Shown in pieces: positions 57,910 through 64,000 of a stretch of DNA of 64,000 nt (the first letter of the stretch is position 1; every line of letters begins with the position of its first letter). A program made the translations under genes and the position numbers. The stretch lies in assembly GCF_003011965.1 (NCBI RefSeq), contig NZ_PXWG01000005.1, positions 62,001 through 126,000 on the forward strand, in the 5' to 3' direction. Below the pieces are notes generated by a model. The model had not been told where the DNA came from and searched no databases. It worked only from the letters and a program-made list of their open reading frames with translations. The stretch is from Streptosporangium nondiastaticum. Its GTDB lineage: Bacteria > Actinomycetota > Actinomycetes > Streptomycetales > Streptomycetaceae.

Positions 57910-59259
57910 TCAGCGCGCGCCGGTGAGGTTGTACTGGTGGTCCAGGGTCAGGGTCATCGTGTACGAGGGCGAGCCGGTCGTGCCGTTCTTGAAGCTGCCG
58001 CTCACCAGGTAGGGCCCCGTCCTGGTGCTGCCGCCGGGGCTGGTGTCGGTGTCCGTCGTGGTGCCGGAGCCCTGGATCGTGCCGTCCTGGAACAGTGCCG
58101 CGTCCATCGGCCCGAGCTTCTCGTTGAGGAGGGTGGCCACGCCGTTGAAGGCCGGGGCGTAGTTCACCTCGGTGACGGTGATGGTGATGTGCCCGGCCTC
58201 GTCGGGGCCGGGGCCGGCCGGGTCGCTCTGCTTCGCGATGTCGACGAAGCACTCGGGGACCGCGCAGACCGCACCGTTCAGGGTTCCGCTGTACGTGCCG
58301 TTGACGTCGAAGGACGCCGGTGCCGCGGGCGGAGGGCTCGACGGCTCGGGCGCCGACGGGTTGCCCGGGGCCGGATTCCCCGGCTGCTGCGGTGCCGTCA
58401 CTCCGGGCGGATGCGGGGGCGGCGACGGCTGGTGCGTGCGGTTCCAGAGGTACACGGCGCCGCCCGCCAGCGCCAGGATGACCAGCCCGCCCGCGATCAG
58501 CGTGCCCAGGCCGAGCCCTCCCGCTATGCCGCCCACCGTCTCGGCTGCCGCCGCCCCGCCGACGGCTTCGCCGGTCGCGGCGGCCCCTACGGCCTCCCCG
58601 GCCAGCGCGCCCTCCGCGGCGACGCCCTCGCCCACGGCCACTCCCTCGCCTACGGCGGCGCCTTCTCCGACGGCTGCTCCCTCGCCCACGGCCGCCCCTT
58701 CGCCCGCTGCGGCGCTCTCGCCCGCCGCGGCAGGGCCGCCTGTCGGGACCTCGGGCCCCACGCCTCCGCCGCCCGGCACCTTCGCCAACTGCGGTCCGGG
58801 AGGGCCGCCGGTGGGGACCCCGGAACCCACGCCGGGACCGGCGCCGGGCATCCGCGCCAGCTGCCCGGCGCGTGCGGCCTGCGCTGCCTCTGCCGCTTGC
58901 GCTGCTTCCGCGGCCTCGTACTCCTCGGCCATTTGCGTGGCCTTCGCCAGGTCGAGCTCACCCTTCTGCGCAGACACCTGTTCCAGCATCGAGCGTGCGG
59001 CCTGCGGCCCTTGCTTCAAGGCCTGTTGGTACGCGGACACCCTCTCCGTTCCGAGCTCGATGGTCTTCTCCAGAAGCTGGATCTCCTTCTGGGCCGTCTG
59101 GGCGGTCAGGCCGTAGTTGACGTAATTTCCCGAGAGGAGATAGCGCCTGCAGGTGTCCAGGACCGTCCGTTTGAGGTCCAGGATGCTCTCCCACGCCCGG
59201 ATCTCCCGCTGCAGTTCTTCCATCTTCAGCAGGTCGTTGACCGCGTCCCACGGGTTCAT
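57910..59259 (-). CDS. Multidomain membrane protein, unknown
   Basis: 449 residues in blocks: helical, coiled-coil N-terminus (1-about 135, ending in AEAAQAAEAAQAAR); Gly/Pro and then GEGAAV-type 6-residue repeats (18-bp units, about 58618-58735); one membrane helix ('LGTLIAGGLVILALAGGAVY'); a Pro-rich stalk; and a C-terminal domain of about 130 residues beginning 'FDVNGTYSGTLNG' with two cysteines, probably outside the cell. Overlaps the upstream gene by 4 bases. No family recognised. Confidence 0.8.
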   Translation of the reverse strand: MNPWDAVNDLLKMEELQREIRAWESILDLKRTVLDTCRRYLLSGNYVNYGLTAQTAQKEIQLLEKTIELGTERVSAYQQALKQGPQAARSMLEQVSAQKGELDLAKATQMAEEYEAAEAAQAAEAAQAARAGQLARMPGAGPGVGSGVPTGGPPGPQLAKVPGGGGVGPEVPTGGPAAAGESAAAGEGAAVGEGAAVGEGAAVGEGVAVGEGVAAEGALAGEAVGAAATGEAVGGAAAAETVGGIAGGLGLGTLIAGGLVILALAGGAVYLWNRTHQPSPPPHPPGVTAPQQPGNPAPGNPSAPEPSSPPPAAPASFDVNGTYSGTLNGAVCAVPECFVDIAKQSDPAGPGPDEAGHITITVTEVNYAPAFNGVATLLNEKLGPMDAALFQDGTIQGSGTTTDTDTSPGGSTRTGPYLVSGSFKNGTTGSPSYTMTLTLDHQYNLTGAR

Positions 59260-59762
59260 GGCTGCACCTCGTGCCCCTCATCGCGCTCCTGCGCGTCCCC
59301 GGGCAGTTCCACGTGGCGCAGGGCGGCCCCGTCGTAGCAGTACCAGCCGTTCGTGAAGTCCCACATCCACGCCTCCCCGCCGTGCACGACGAGCCCGGCG
59401 CGAAACGCCTGGGCGCGGAAGGACGGGGCGTCGATGCGCTTGGCGGCCAGGTCTTCGAGGAGTCGTGAACAGGTCGACAGCGCCGCCTGCAGCTTCGGTA
59501 CGAGTTCCGCGTCCGCGGAGGAAGCGGACGACGCGGGGTCCTCCAGGCGCCGCCCGTCCACCCAGACGGGCCAGCCGCCGGAGGCCCTCAGTACGCGGGC
59601 CCAGCCGCTGGGGGCCCGCTCCAGGAGTTGCACTTCCACGCCGGGAGCCAGACGGCCGTCCGGCTGTTTCATGGCGTCGGGCGCCTGCCAGAAGTCCAAG
59701 CCGCCGGCCGGGGTCGTATGACTCGCTCTGAACGGCTCCCGCAACGTGTCGGAACGGTCCAT
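59256..59762 (-). CDS. Unknown protein paired with the membrane protein
   Basis: 168 residues. The middle part 'GVEVQLLERAPSGWARVLRA' and 'SGGWPVWVDGRRLED' looks like an SH3-like barrel; the C-terminal part is 'AWMWDFTNGWYCYDGAALRH'. No signal peptide. The ATGA overlap with the downstream membrane protein gene suggests joint action. Confidence 0.8.
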   Translation of the reverse strand: MDRSDTLREPFRASHTTPAGGLDFWQAPDAMKQPDGRLAPGVEVQLLERAPSGWARVLRASGGWPVWVDGRRLEDPASSASSADAELVPKLQAALSTCSRLLEDLAAKRIDAPSFRAQAFRAGLVVHGGEAWMWDFTNGWYCYDGAALRHVELPGDAQERDEGHEVQP

Positions 59763-59820
59763 GGCCGCCCCCTCTCAGAGGCCCCTGCTGTCAGTCTCCC
59801 ACTTGGGGTTACGTAGCAGG

Positions 59821-60060
59821 TCAGGCCTTTGGCGGGGCGACGAAGGAGCCCATGCCGGGTGTCGTGACGATCAGGCCTTCGGCGCGGAGGGCCGCCGTGA
59901 CCTTGCGGACCGTTCCGCGAGCCACGTCGAATTCCTGCTCCATCCGCACTTCGGAGATCAGGTGGTTTGGTGGGTACTCGCCGGTCGCGATCCGCTGACG
60001 GATCAGCGCGGCGATCTGCTCCCACTTGGGTCGAGTCGGGTCGTACTCCATCACGGGCAT
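59821..60060 (-). CDS. Short GntR-family DNA-binding protein
   Basis: 79 residues, only the winged helix: 'WEQIAALIRQRIATGEYPPN', 'ISEVRMEQEFDVARGTVRKV', 'LRAEGLIVTTPGMGSFVAPP'. No effector domain, as in many small actinobacterial GntR proteins. The start is uncertain: ATG at 60060, 60051 or 60096, none with a good site. Confidence 0.85.
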   Translation of the reverse strand: MPVMEYDPTRPKWEQIAALIRQRIATGEYPPNHLISEVRMEQEFDVARGTVRKVTAALRAEGLIVTTPGMGSFVAPPKA

Positions 60061-60225
60061 GACTGTATGCATCGGTAGGCAACCGAACATAGACACGGGT
60101 GTTCATGCCCAGGGCGGTCTAGGGGTGTACAGGGATGTGAAGGCGGGGATAGCGTCGACAGATGGAAGACCCCCGCGACCGCTCGCAACGGCCCGGGGGC
60201 ATGGCCACCAGCCACGTAGGAGCTG

Positions 60226-60525
60226 ATGACAGTGAAGGACTCTATCTCCCGCCTCCTCGCCCGGACGAGGGCTCTCTTCAGTCATCGCACGGCGCCCGAA
60301 ACCCCCGTCACGCCGCCCCCGCCGCCCGCCCCGCCGGAGGCGCCCACGCCCTTCCGGCCCCACTGCGGCGTCTACGTCTGGGCCACCGCCCACGGCCTCG
60401 ACATCCAGCCCAGCAGCAAGCTCTTCACCTGCACCTGTTCCACCAAGTCGCCCCACCCCGCCGACGGCGAAGCGCTCCGCGCCAAAGTGCGCGAGGTCAA
60501 CGCCCGGAGCACCCAGGGCTGGTAA
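60226..60525 (+). CDS. Small conserved-type unknown protein
   Basis: 99 residues with a polyproline linker ('PVTPPPPPAPPEAPTP') and a compact C-terminal part 'PHCGVYVWATAHGLDIQPSS', 'KLFTCTCSTKSPHP'. Three cysteines. GTAGGAG site before the ATG. Function unknown. Confidence 0.7.
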   Translation: MTVKDSISRLLARTRALFSHRTAPETPVTPPPPPAPPEAPTPFRPHCGVYVWATAHGLDIQPSSKLFTCTCSTKSPHPADGEALRAKVREVNARSTQGW

Positions 60526-60532
60526 CAGAGCC

Positions 60533-61963
60533 TCAGTGGTGGAACGCCGTCGCCACCGTCTCCGGCCGCCCGAGCGGCCGGGGCTGGCGGCGGAGTTCCG
60601 GCAGCAAAGCGTGGAGGTCGTCCATGAAGAGGTCGGCCAGGTCGTGGGAGAAGCCGTTGCGGCAGACGACGCGGAGGACGGAGAGGTCCTCGCGGTCGGG
60701 CGGGAAGGTGTAGGCGGGGACGAGCCAGCCGCGTTCGCGGAGGCGGCGGGAGACGTCGAAGACGTCGTACGCGTCGATGCCGTCGGCCGTCGTGAAGGCG
60801 AAGACGGGGAGTTCGTCGCCGCGGGTGAGGAGGCGGAAGTAGCCCGTCTCCTCGATCAGGCCGGAGAGGCGGCAGGCCACGTCGCGGGCGTTCTGCTGCA
60901 CCGCGCGGTAGCCGTCGCGGCCGAGCCTCAGGAACGTGTAGTACTGGGCGGCCACCTGCGCGCCGGGGCGGGAGAAGTTGAGGGCGAAGGTGGGCATGTC
61001 GCCGCCGAGGTAGTTGACGCGGAAGACCAGGTCCTCGGGGAGGGCGGCGCGGTCGCGCCACAGGGCCCAGCCGACGCCCGGGTAGACGAGCCCGTACTTG
61101 TGGCCCGAGGTGTTGATGGAGGCGACGCGCGGCAGCCGGAAGTCCCAGACGAGCTCCGGGTCGAGGAAGGGGGCGACCATCGCGCCGGACGCGCCGTCGA
61201 CGTGGACGGGGATGTCCAGGCCCGTACGGTGCTGGAGTTCGTCGAGGGCCGCGCAGACGTCGCCGACGGGCTCGTAGGAGCCGTCGAACGTCGAGCCCAT
61301 GACGGTGGCGACCCCGATCGTGTTCTCGTCGCAGAGGGCGGCCGCGGCGCCGGGGTCGATGTGGAAGCGGTCACCGGCCAGCGGCACCTGGCGGGCCTCG
61401 ACCTCCCAGAAGTTGCAGAACTTGTCCCAGCAGACCTGGACGTTGGCGCCCATCACCAGGTTCGGCCGGACGCCGTCCGCCCGGTAGCGGTGGTCGTTGC
61501 GGGTGGCCCAGCGCCGTTTGAGGGCCAGGCCGGCCAGCATGCACGCCTCGCTCGACCCGGTGGTGGAGCAGCCGACGGCGGCGGACGGGTCCGGGGCGTG
61601 CCACAGGTCGGCGAGGATGGCCACGCAGCGCCGCTCCAGTTCGGCGGTGCGCGGGTACTCGTCCTTGTCGATCATGTTCTTGTCGCGGCACTCGGACATG
61701 AGGACGGCCGCCTGGGGCTCCATCCAGGTGGTGACGAAGGTGGCCAGGTTGAGCCGGGAGTTGCCGTCGAGCATCAGCTCGTCGTGGACGACCTGGTAGG
61801 CGGCGTGCGGGGCCATCGGCCCGTCGGGCAGCCGGTGGCGCGGCGGCTCGGCCGCCATCCCGCCGACCGGGTCGGCCTCGCCGTACAGGAACGGGTTCAC
61901 TGCCAGGCCGTGGCGGCGTGCCGCGGGGCCGCGCCGTACGTCCTCGCCTCGGTGCAGGGCCAT
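60533..61963 (-). CDS. gad: Glutamate decarboxylase
   Basis: 476 residues, PLP enzyme that turns glutamate into GABA and CO2. PLP lysine in 'ASINTSGHKYGLVYPGVGW'; 'TTGSSEACMLAGLALKRRW' and 'IPVHVDGASGAMVAPFLDPE' are family boxes. N-terminal 'FVTTWMEPQAAVLMSECRDK' is typical. Start ATG 61963 preferred over GTG 61987; neither has a good binding site. Divergent from the TipA-like gene, as in S. coelicolor. Confidence 0.93.
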   Translation of the reverse strand: MALHRGEDVRRGPAARRHGLAVNPFLYGEADPVGGMAAEPPRHRLPDGPMAPHAAYQVVHDELMLDGNSRLNLATFVTTWMEPQAAVLMSECRDKNMIDKDEYPRTAELERRCVAILADLWHAPDPSAAVGCSTTGSSEACMLAGLALKRRWATRNDHRYRADGVRPNLVMGANVQVCWDKFCNFWEVEARQVPLAGDRFHIDPGAAAALCDENTIGVATVMGSTFDGSYEPVGDVCAALDELQHRTGLDIPVHVDGASGAMVAPFLDPELVWDFRLPRVASINTSGHKYGLVYPGVGWALWRDRAALPEDLVFRVNYLGGDMPTFALNFSRPGAQVAAQYYTFLRLGRDGYRAVQQNARDVACRLSGLIEETGYFRLLTRGDELPVFAFTTADGIDAYDVFDVSRRLRERGWLVPAYTFPPDREDLSVLRVVCRNGFSHDLADLFMDDLHALLPELRRQPRPLGRPETVATAFHH

Positions 61964-61981
61964 GATCGTGACGATACGGAC

Positions 61982-62012
61982 TTGCACCTCACGTAACGGG
62001 AGGACGCACCGT
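61982..62012 (+). promoter_or_regulatory. tipA-type promoter with 19-bp spacer
   Basis: TTGCAC (61982-61987) followed 19 bp later by a weak -10 (caccgt, 62007). The spacer holds the dyad CCTCACGTAACGGGAGG (61987-62003). This closely follows the known tipA promoter (CTTGCACCTCACGT...GAGG), which MerR-type TipAL activates. Confidence 0.8.
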
Positions 62013-62039
62013 TACGCCCGTAAGCGAAAGGAAGCGGAC

Positions 62040-62798
62040 ATGAGCTATTCCGTGGGGCAGGTCGCCGCCTTCGCCGGGGTGACCGTACGGACGCTGCACC
62101 ACTACGACGAGATCGGGCTGCTCTCGCCCGGAGGCCGCAGTCACGCGGGCCACCGGCGCTACGACGACGGCGACCTCGACCGGCTGCAGCAGATCCTGTT
62201 CTACCGGGAGCTCGGCTTTCCGCTGGACGAGGTGGCGGTGCTGCTGGACGACCCGGGCGTGGACCCGGCCGAGCACCTGCGCCGCCAGCACGGCCTGCTC
62301 ACCGAGCGGATCGAGCAGCTCCAGCGCATGGCCACCGCGGTGGAGCACGCCATGGAGGCGAAGAAGATGGGCATCAAGCTCACGCCGGAGGAGAAGTTCG
62401 AGGTGTTCGGGGACTTCGACCCCGACGAGCACGCGGAGGAGGTCGAGCAGCGGTGGGGCGACACCGATGCCTACAAGGAGTCGCAGCGCCGGACCGCCTC
62501 GTACACGAAGGACGACTGGCAGCGGATCCAGGACGAGATCAACGGGCTCAACGCGCGCATCGCCGCCCTCATGGGCACCGGCGCGGCCGCTGACTCGCCG
62601 GAAGCCATGGACCTCGCCGAGGAGCACCGGCAGCAGATCGTGCGGTTCTACTACGACTGCACGTACGAGATTCACACCTGCATCGCGGAGATGTACGTCA
62701 CAGACGAGCGGTTCGCCGCCTACTACGAGGCGATCCGGCCCGGCATGGGCACCTATCTGCGGGACGCCATCCACGCGAACGCGGTGCGCAAGGTGTGA
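62040..62798 (+). CDS. tipA: MerR-family regulator, TipAL type
   Basis: 252 residues. MerR helix-turn-helix 'YSVGQVAAFAGVTVRTLHHY' and 'DEIGLLSPGGRSHAGHRRYD', a long coiled coil, then a TipAS domain ('EHRQQIVRFYYDCTYEIHTC', 'AEMYVTDERFAAYYEAIRPG'). TipAS binds thiopeptides covalently through a cysteine; Cys residues are present in 'DCTYEIHTC'. ATG at 62040 with AAAGGAAG. Autoregulation through the promoter above is expected. Confidence 0.92.
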   Translation: MSYSVGQVAAFAGVTVRTLHHYDEIGLLSPGGRSHAGHRRYDDGDLDRLQQILFYRELGFPLDEVAVLLDDPGVDPAEHLRRQHGLLTERIEQLQRMATAVEHAMEAKKMGIKLTPEEKFEVFGDFDPDEHAEEVEQRWGDTDAYKESQRRTASYTKDDWQRIQDEINGLNARIAALMGTGAAADSPEAMDLAEEHRQQIVRFYYDCTYEIHTCIAEMYVTDERFAAYYEAIRPGMGTYLRDAIHANAVRKV

Positions 62799-62831
62799 GG
62801 GCTTGGAGAGGGAGGGGGAGGGGGAGCGAAA

Positions 62832-62869
62832 GGGCGGGGGGACCGGCGCAGCTGCCGGCCGCCCCGCCC
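62832..62869. terminator. Bidirectional hairpin
   Basis: Outer arms gggcgggg / ccccgccc and inner arms ccggc / gccgg around loop gcagct, between convergent tipA and the UPF0145 gene. Confidence 0.75.
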
Positions 62870-62878
62870 GCGGCGGGA

Positions 62879-63244
62879 TTACGGGCGGGGTGAGATCACG
62901 ACCGCCGTGCCGTACGCGCACACCTCCGTGCCCACGTCCGCCGCCTCCGTCACGTCGAAGCGGAACATCAGCACCGCGTTCGCGCCGCGGGCGCGCGCCT
63001 GCTCGATCAGCCGCTCCATGGCCTGGTTGCGGGTCTCCACGAGGGTCTTCGTCAGGCCCTTGAGCTCGCCGCCCACGAGGGACTTCAGGCCCGCGCCGAT
63101 CTGGCTGCCGATGTGGCGGGAGCGCACGGTGAGACCGAAGACCTCGCCGATGACGCGGTCCACCTTGTAACCCGGCACGTCGTTCGTCGTCACGACCAGG
63201 ACGTCGGACTGGGACTGCCCGCCGCCGTACTCCTCGATGCCCAT
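62879..63244 (-). CDS. UPF0145 (YbjQ-like) protein
   Basis: 121 residues: 'DVLVVTTNDVPGYKVDRVIG', 'EVFGLTVRSRHIGSQIGAGL', 'ARGANAVLMFRFDVTEA', 'VCAYGTAVVISP'. Forms pentamers in known structures; function unclear, sometimes called heavy-metal-binding. GGAGG 9 bases before the ATG. Confidence 0.92.
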   Translation of the reverse strand: MGIEEYGGGQSQSDVLVVTTNDVPGYKVDRVIGEVFGLTVRSRHIGSQIGAGLKSLVGGELKGLTKTLVETRNQAMERLIEQARARGANAVLMFRFDVTEAADVGTEVCAYGTAVVISPRP

Positions 63245-63341
63245 CGCATCCACCTCCGTGTGTGCAGTTTTACGGGTGCCTGACCAGGACGCATGGCGGG
63301 GCCGCGGGGTTGCGCCGACCGGAGGTACCCGGAGGTACGAG

Positions 63342-63397
63342 GCGGGGAGGGCGCGGGGAGGGACGCGGGGAGGGCGCGAGGGGGGACGCGGGGCGGG
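63342..63397. repeat. 11-12-bp G-rich tandem repeat upstream of UPF0145 gene
   Basis: gcggggagggc-type units at 63342, 63353, 63364, 63376, 63388, preceded by a 10-bp direct repeat (ggaggtaccc / ggaggtacga, 63321-63340). Lies in the divergent gap to dedA. Confidence 0.75.
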
Positions 63398-63426
63398 CCG
63401 CTGCCGCACACTGGTAATCACACTGG

Positions 63427-63450
63427 AACGCGGCGGAAGGCCGCCGCGTT
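63427..63450 (+). other. Perfect hairpin in the divergent UPF0145/dedA gap
   Basis: 10-bp arms aacgcggcgg / ccgccgcgtt, loop aagg, flanked by GGTAAt and GGTAAc. It lies between two divergent starts, so it is not a normal gene terminator; it may be a leader structure or operator. Confidence 0.6.
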
Positions 63451-63536
63451 GGTAACTTGGGGCCGCACATCGGCCCTCCCCGCCTGTGCCCGGGCCTCGC
63501 ACGAGCCTGCGCCCTCGACCCAGGAGCCTGTCACCC

Positions 63537-64000
63537 GTGACCCCCACGACCACTCTCGCGCTCGGCCCGCAGTGGCTGGACGCGAACTATCTGATCGAAC
63601 AATTCGGTCTGATCGGTGTCCTGGCCATCGTCTTCGCGGAGTCCGGCCTCCTGATCGGCTTCTTCCTCCCCGGCGACTCGCTGCTCTTCACCACGGGCCT
63701 GCTCGTCACCACGAACCAGATCAGCAAGCCGCTGTGGCTCGTGTGCACGCTGGTGGCCGTCGCGGCGATCCTCGGCGACCAGGCGGGCTACCTCTTCGGC
63801 CGCAAGGTCGGCCCCTCGCTGTTCCGGCGCCCCGACTCCAAGCTCTTCAAGCAGGAGAACGTGGAGAAGGCGCACGAGTTCTTCGAGAAGTACGGGCCGA
63901 AATCGCTGGTTCTGGCCCGCTTCGTCCCGGTGATCCGTACGTTCACGCCGATCATCGCCGGTGTGAGCCGGATGAACTACCGCTCGTTCCTCATCTTCAA
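63537..64000 (+). CDS. DedA-family membrane protein (cut by window edge)
   Basis: First 154 residues visible. 'ESGLLIGFFLPGDSLLFTTG' and 'ILGDQAGYLFGRKVGPSLF' are DedA/SNARE-associated signatures; 'ARFVPVIRTFTPIIAGVSRM' holds the family arginines. Inner-membrane protein linked to lipid flipping. GTG at 63537 with CAGGAG upstream; an alternative later start is not seen. Confidence 0.93.
   Translation, partial: MTPTTTLALGPQWLDANYLIEQFGLIGVLAIVFAESGLLIGFFLPGDSLLFTTGLLVTTNQISKPLWLVCTLVAVAAILGDQAGYLFGRKVGPSLFRRPDSKLFKQENVEKAHEFFEKYGPKSLVLARFVPVIRTFTPIIAGVSRMNYRSFLIF

Overview
The window is high-GC DNA from an actinomycete, almost certainly a Streptomyces. GTG and TTG starts are common, neighbouring genes often overlap by 4 bases (ATGA/GTGA), and the gene order helicase - bldG - anti-sigma factor - hppA - lipoprotein - methyltransferase - topA - tmk fusion - holB - TAP protease is that of the S. 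coelicolor bldG/topA region. The right part (DNA polymerase I-like gene, zinc-independent ribosomal protein paralogues, glutamate decarboxylase, tipA-like regulator, DedA) also matches a known Streptomyces neighbourhood. No insertion sequence, integrase, CRISPR array or rRNA gene was seen; there is one tRNA gene (Thr, anticodon CGT).

Layout. (1) 1-17.6 kb, core: helicase (partial), BldG anti-anti-sigma factor and partner, proton-pumping pyrophosphatase, a lipoprotein, a methyltransferase, TopA, a membrane-anchored thymidylate kinase fusion, DNA polymerase III delta', a TAP-type protease, tRNA-Thr. (2) 17.8-34 kb, accessory and rich in specialised metabolism: an orphan support set (type II thioesterase, metallophosphoesterase, phosphopantetheinyl transferase, TauD-like oxygenase), a peptide ABC importer with a LysR regulator, a tightly coupled four-gene operon that begins with a 61-residue peptide and ends with a cytoplasmic beta-lactamase-fold protein (candidate RiPP operon), and a P450 - RppA pair for tetrahydroxynaphthalene/flaviolin pigment. 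(3) 34-45 kb: TerB-like protein, Mbl-like actin, DNA polymerase I-like protein, UBP zinc finger, a hydrolase/TetR pair, Uma2, PadR, DinB, aldehyde dehydrogenase, and an XRE / HATPase / DUF397 regulatory trio. (4) 45-48 kb: zinc-starvation cluster (rpsR, a COG0523 protein, rpmE, rpmG, rpmB, rpsN) around a Zur-like box. (5) 48-64 kb: oxygenase, cyclophilin, universal stress protein, a TetR-controlled membrane/DCC operon, EF-hand protein, LspA, an HxlR/oxidoreductase pair flanked by copies of a SapB-like lanthipeptide gene end, a multidomain membrane protein, glutamate decarboxylase and a TipA-like regulator with its own promoter.

Three observations stand out. First, an orphan SapB/AmfS-like class III lanthipeptide precursor (56464-56592) shares its core motif SDVSLLLC, 27 identical bases and its terminator with the 3' end of the HxlR regulator gene at 54910, so the regulator appears to carry a lanthipeptide core as its C-terminal tail. 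Second, the four-gene operon at 27920-30949. Third, an unusually large number of gene ends carry 12-26 bp tandem repeats that contain or abut the stop codon; in six genes the repeated stop is in frame, giving up to five successive in-frame stops (hppA). Starts were chosen from ribosome binding sites, family lengths and overlaps; all function calls are from sequence reading alone.
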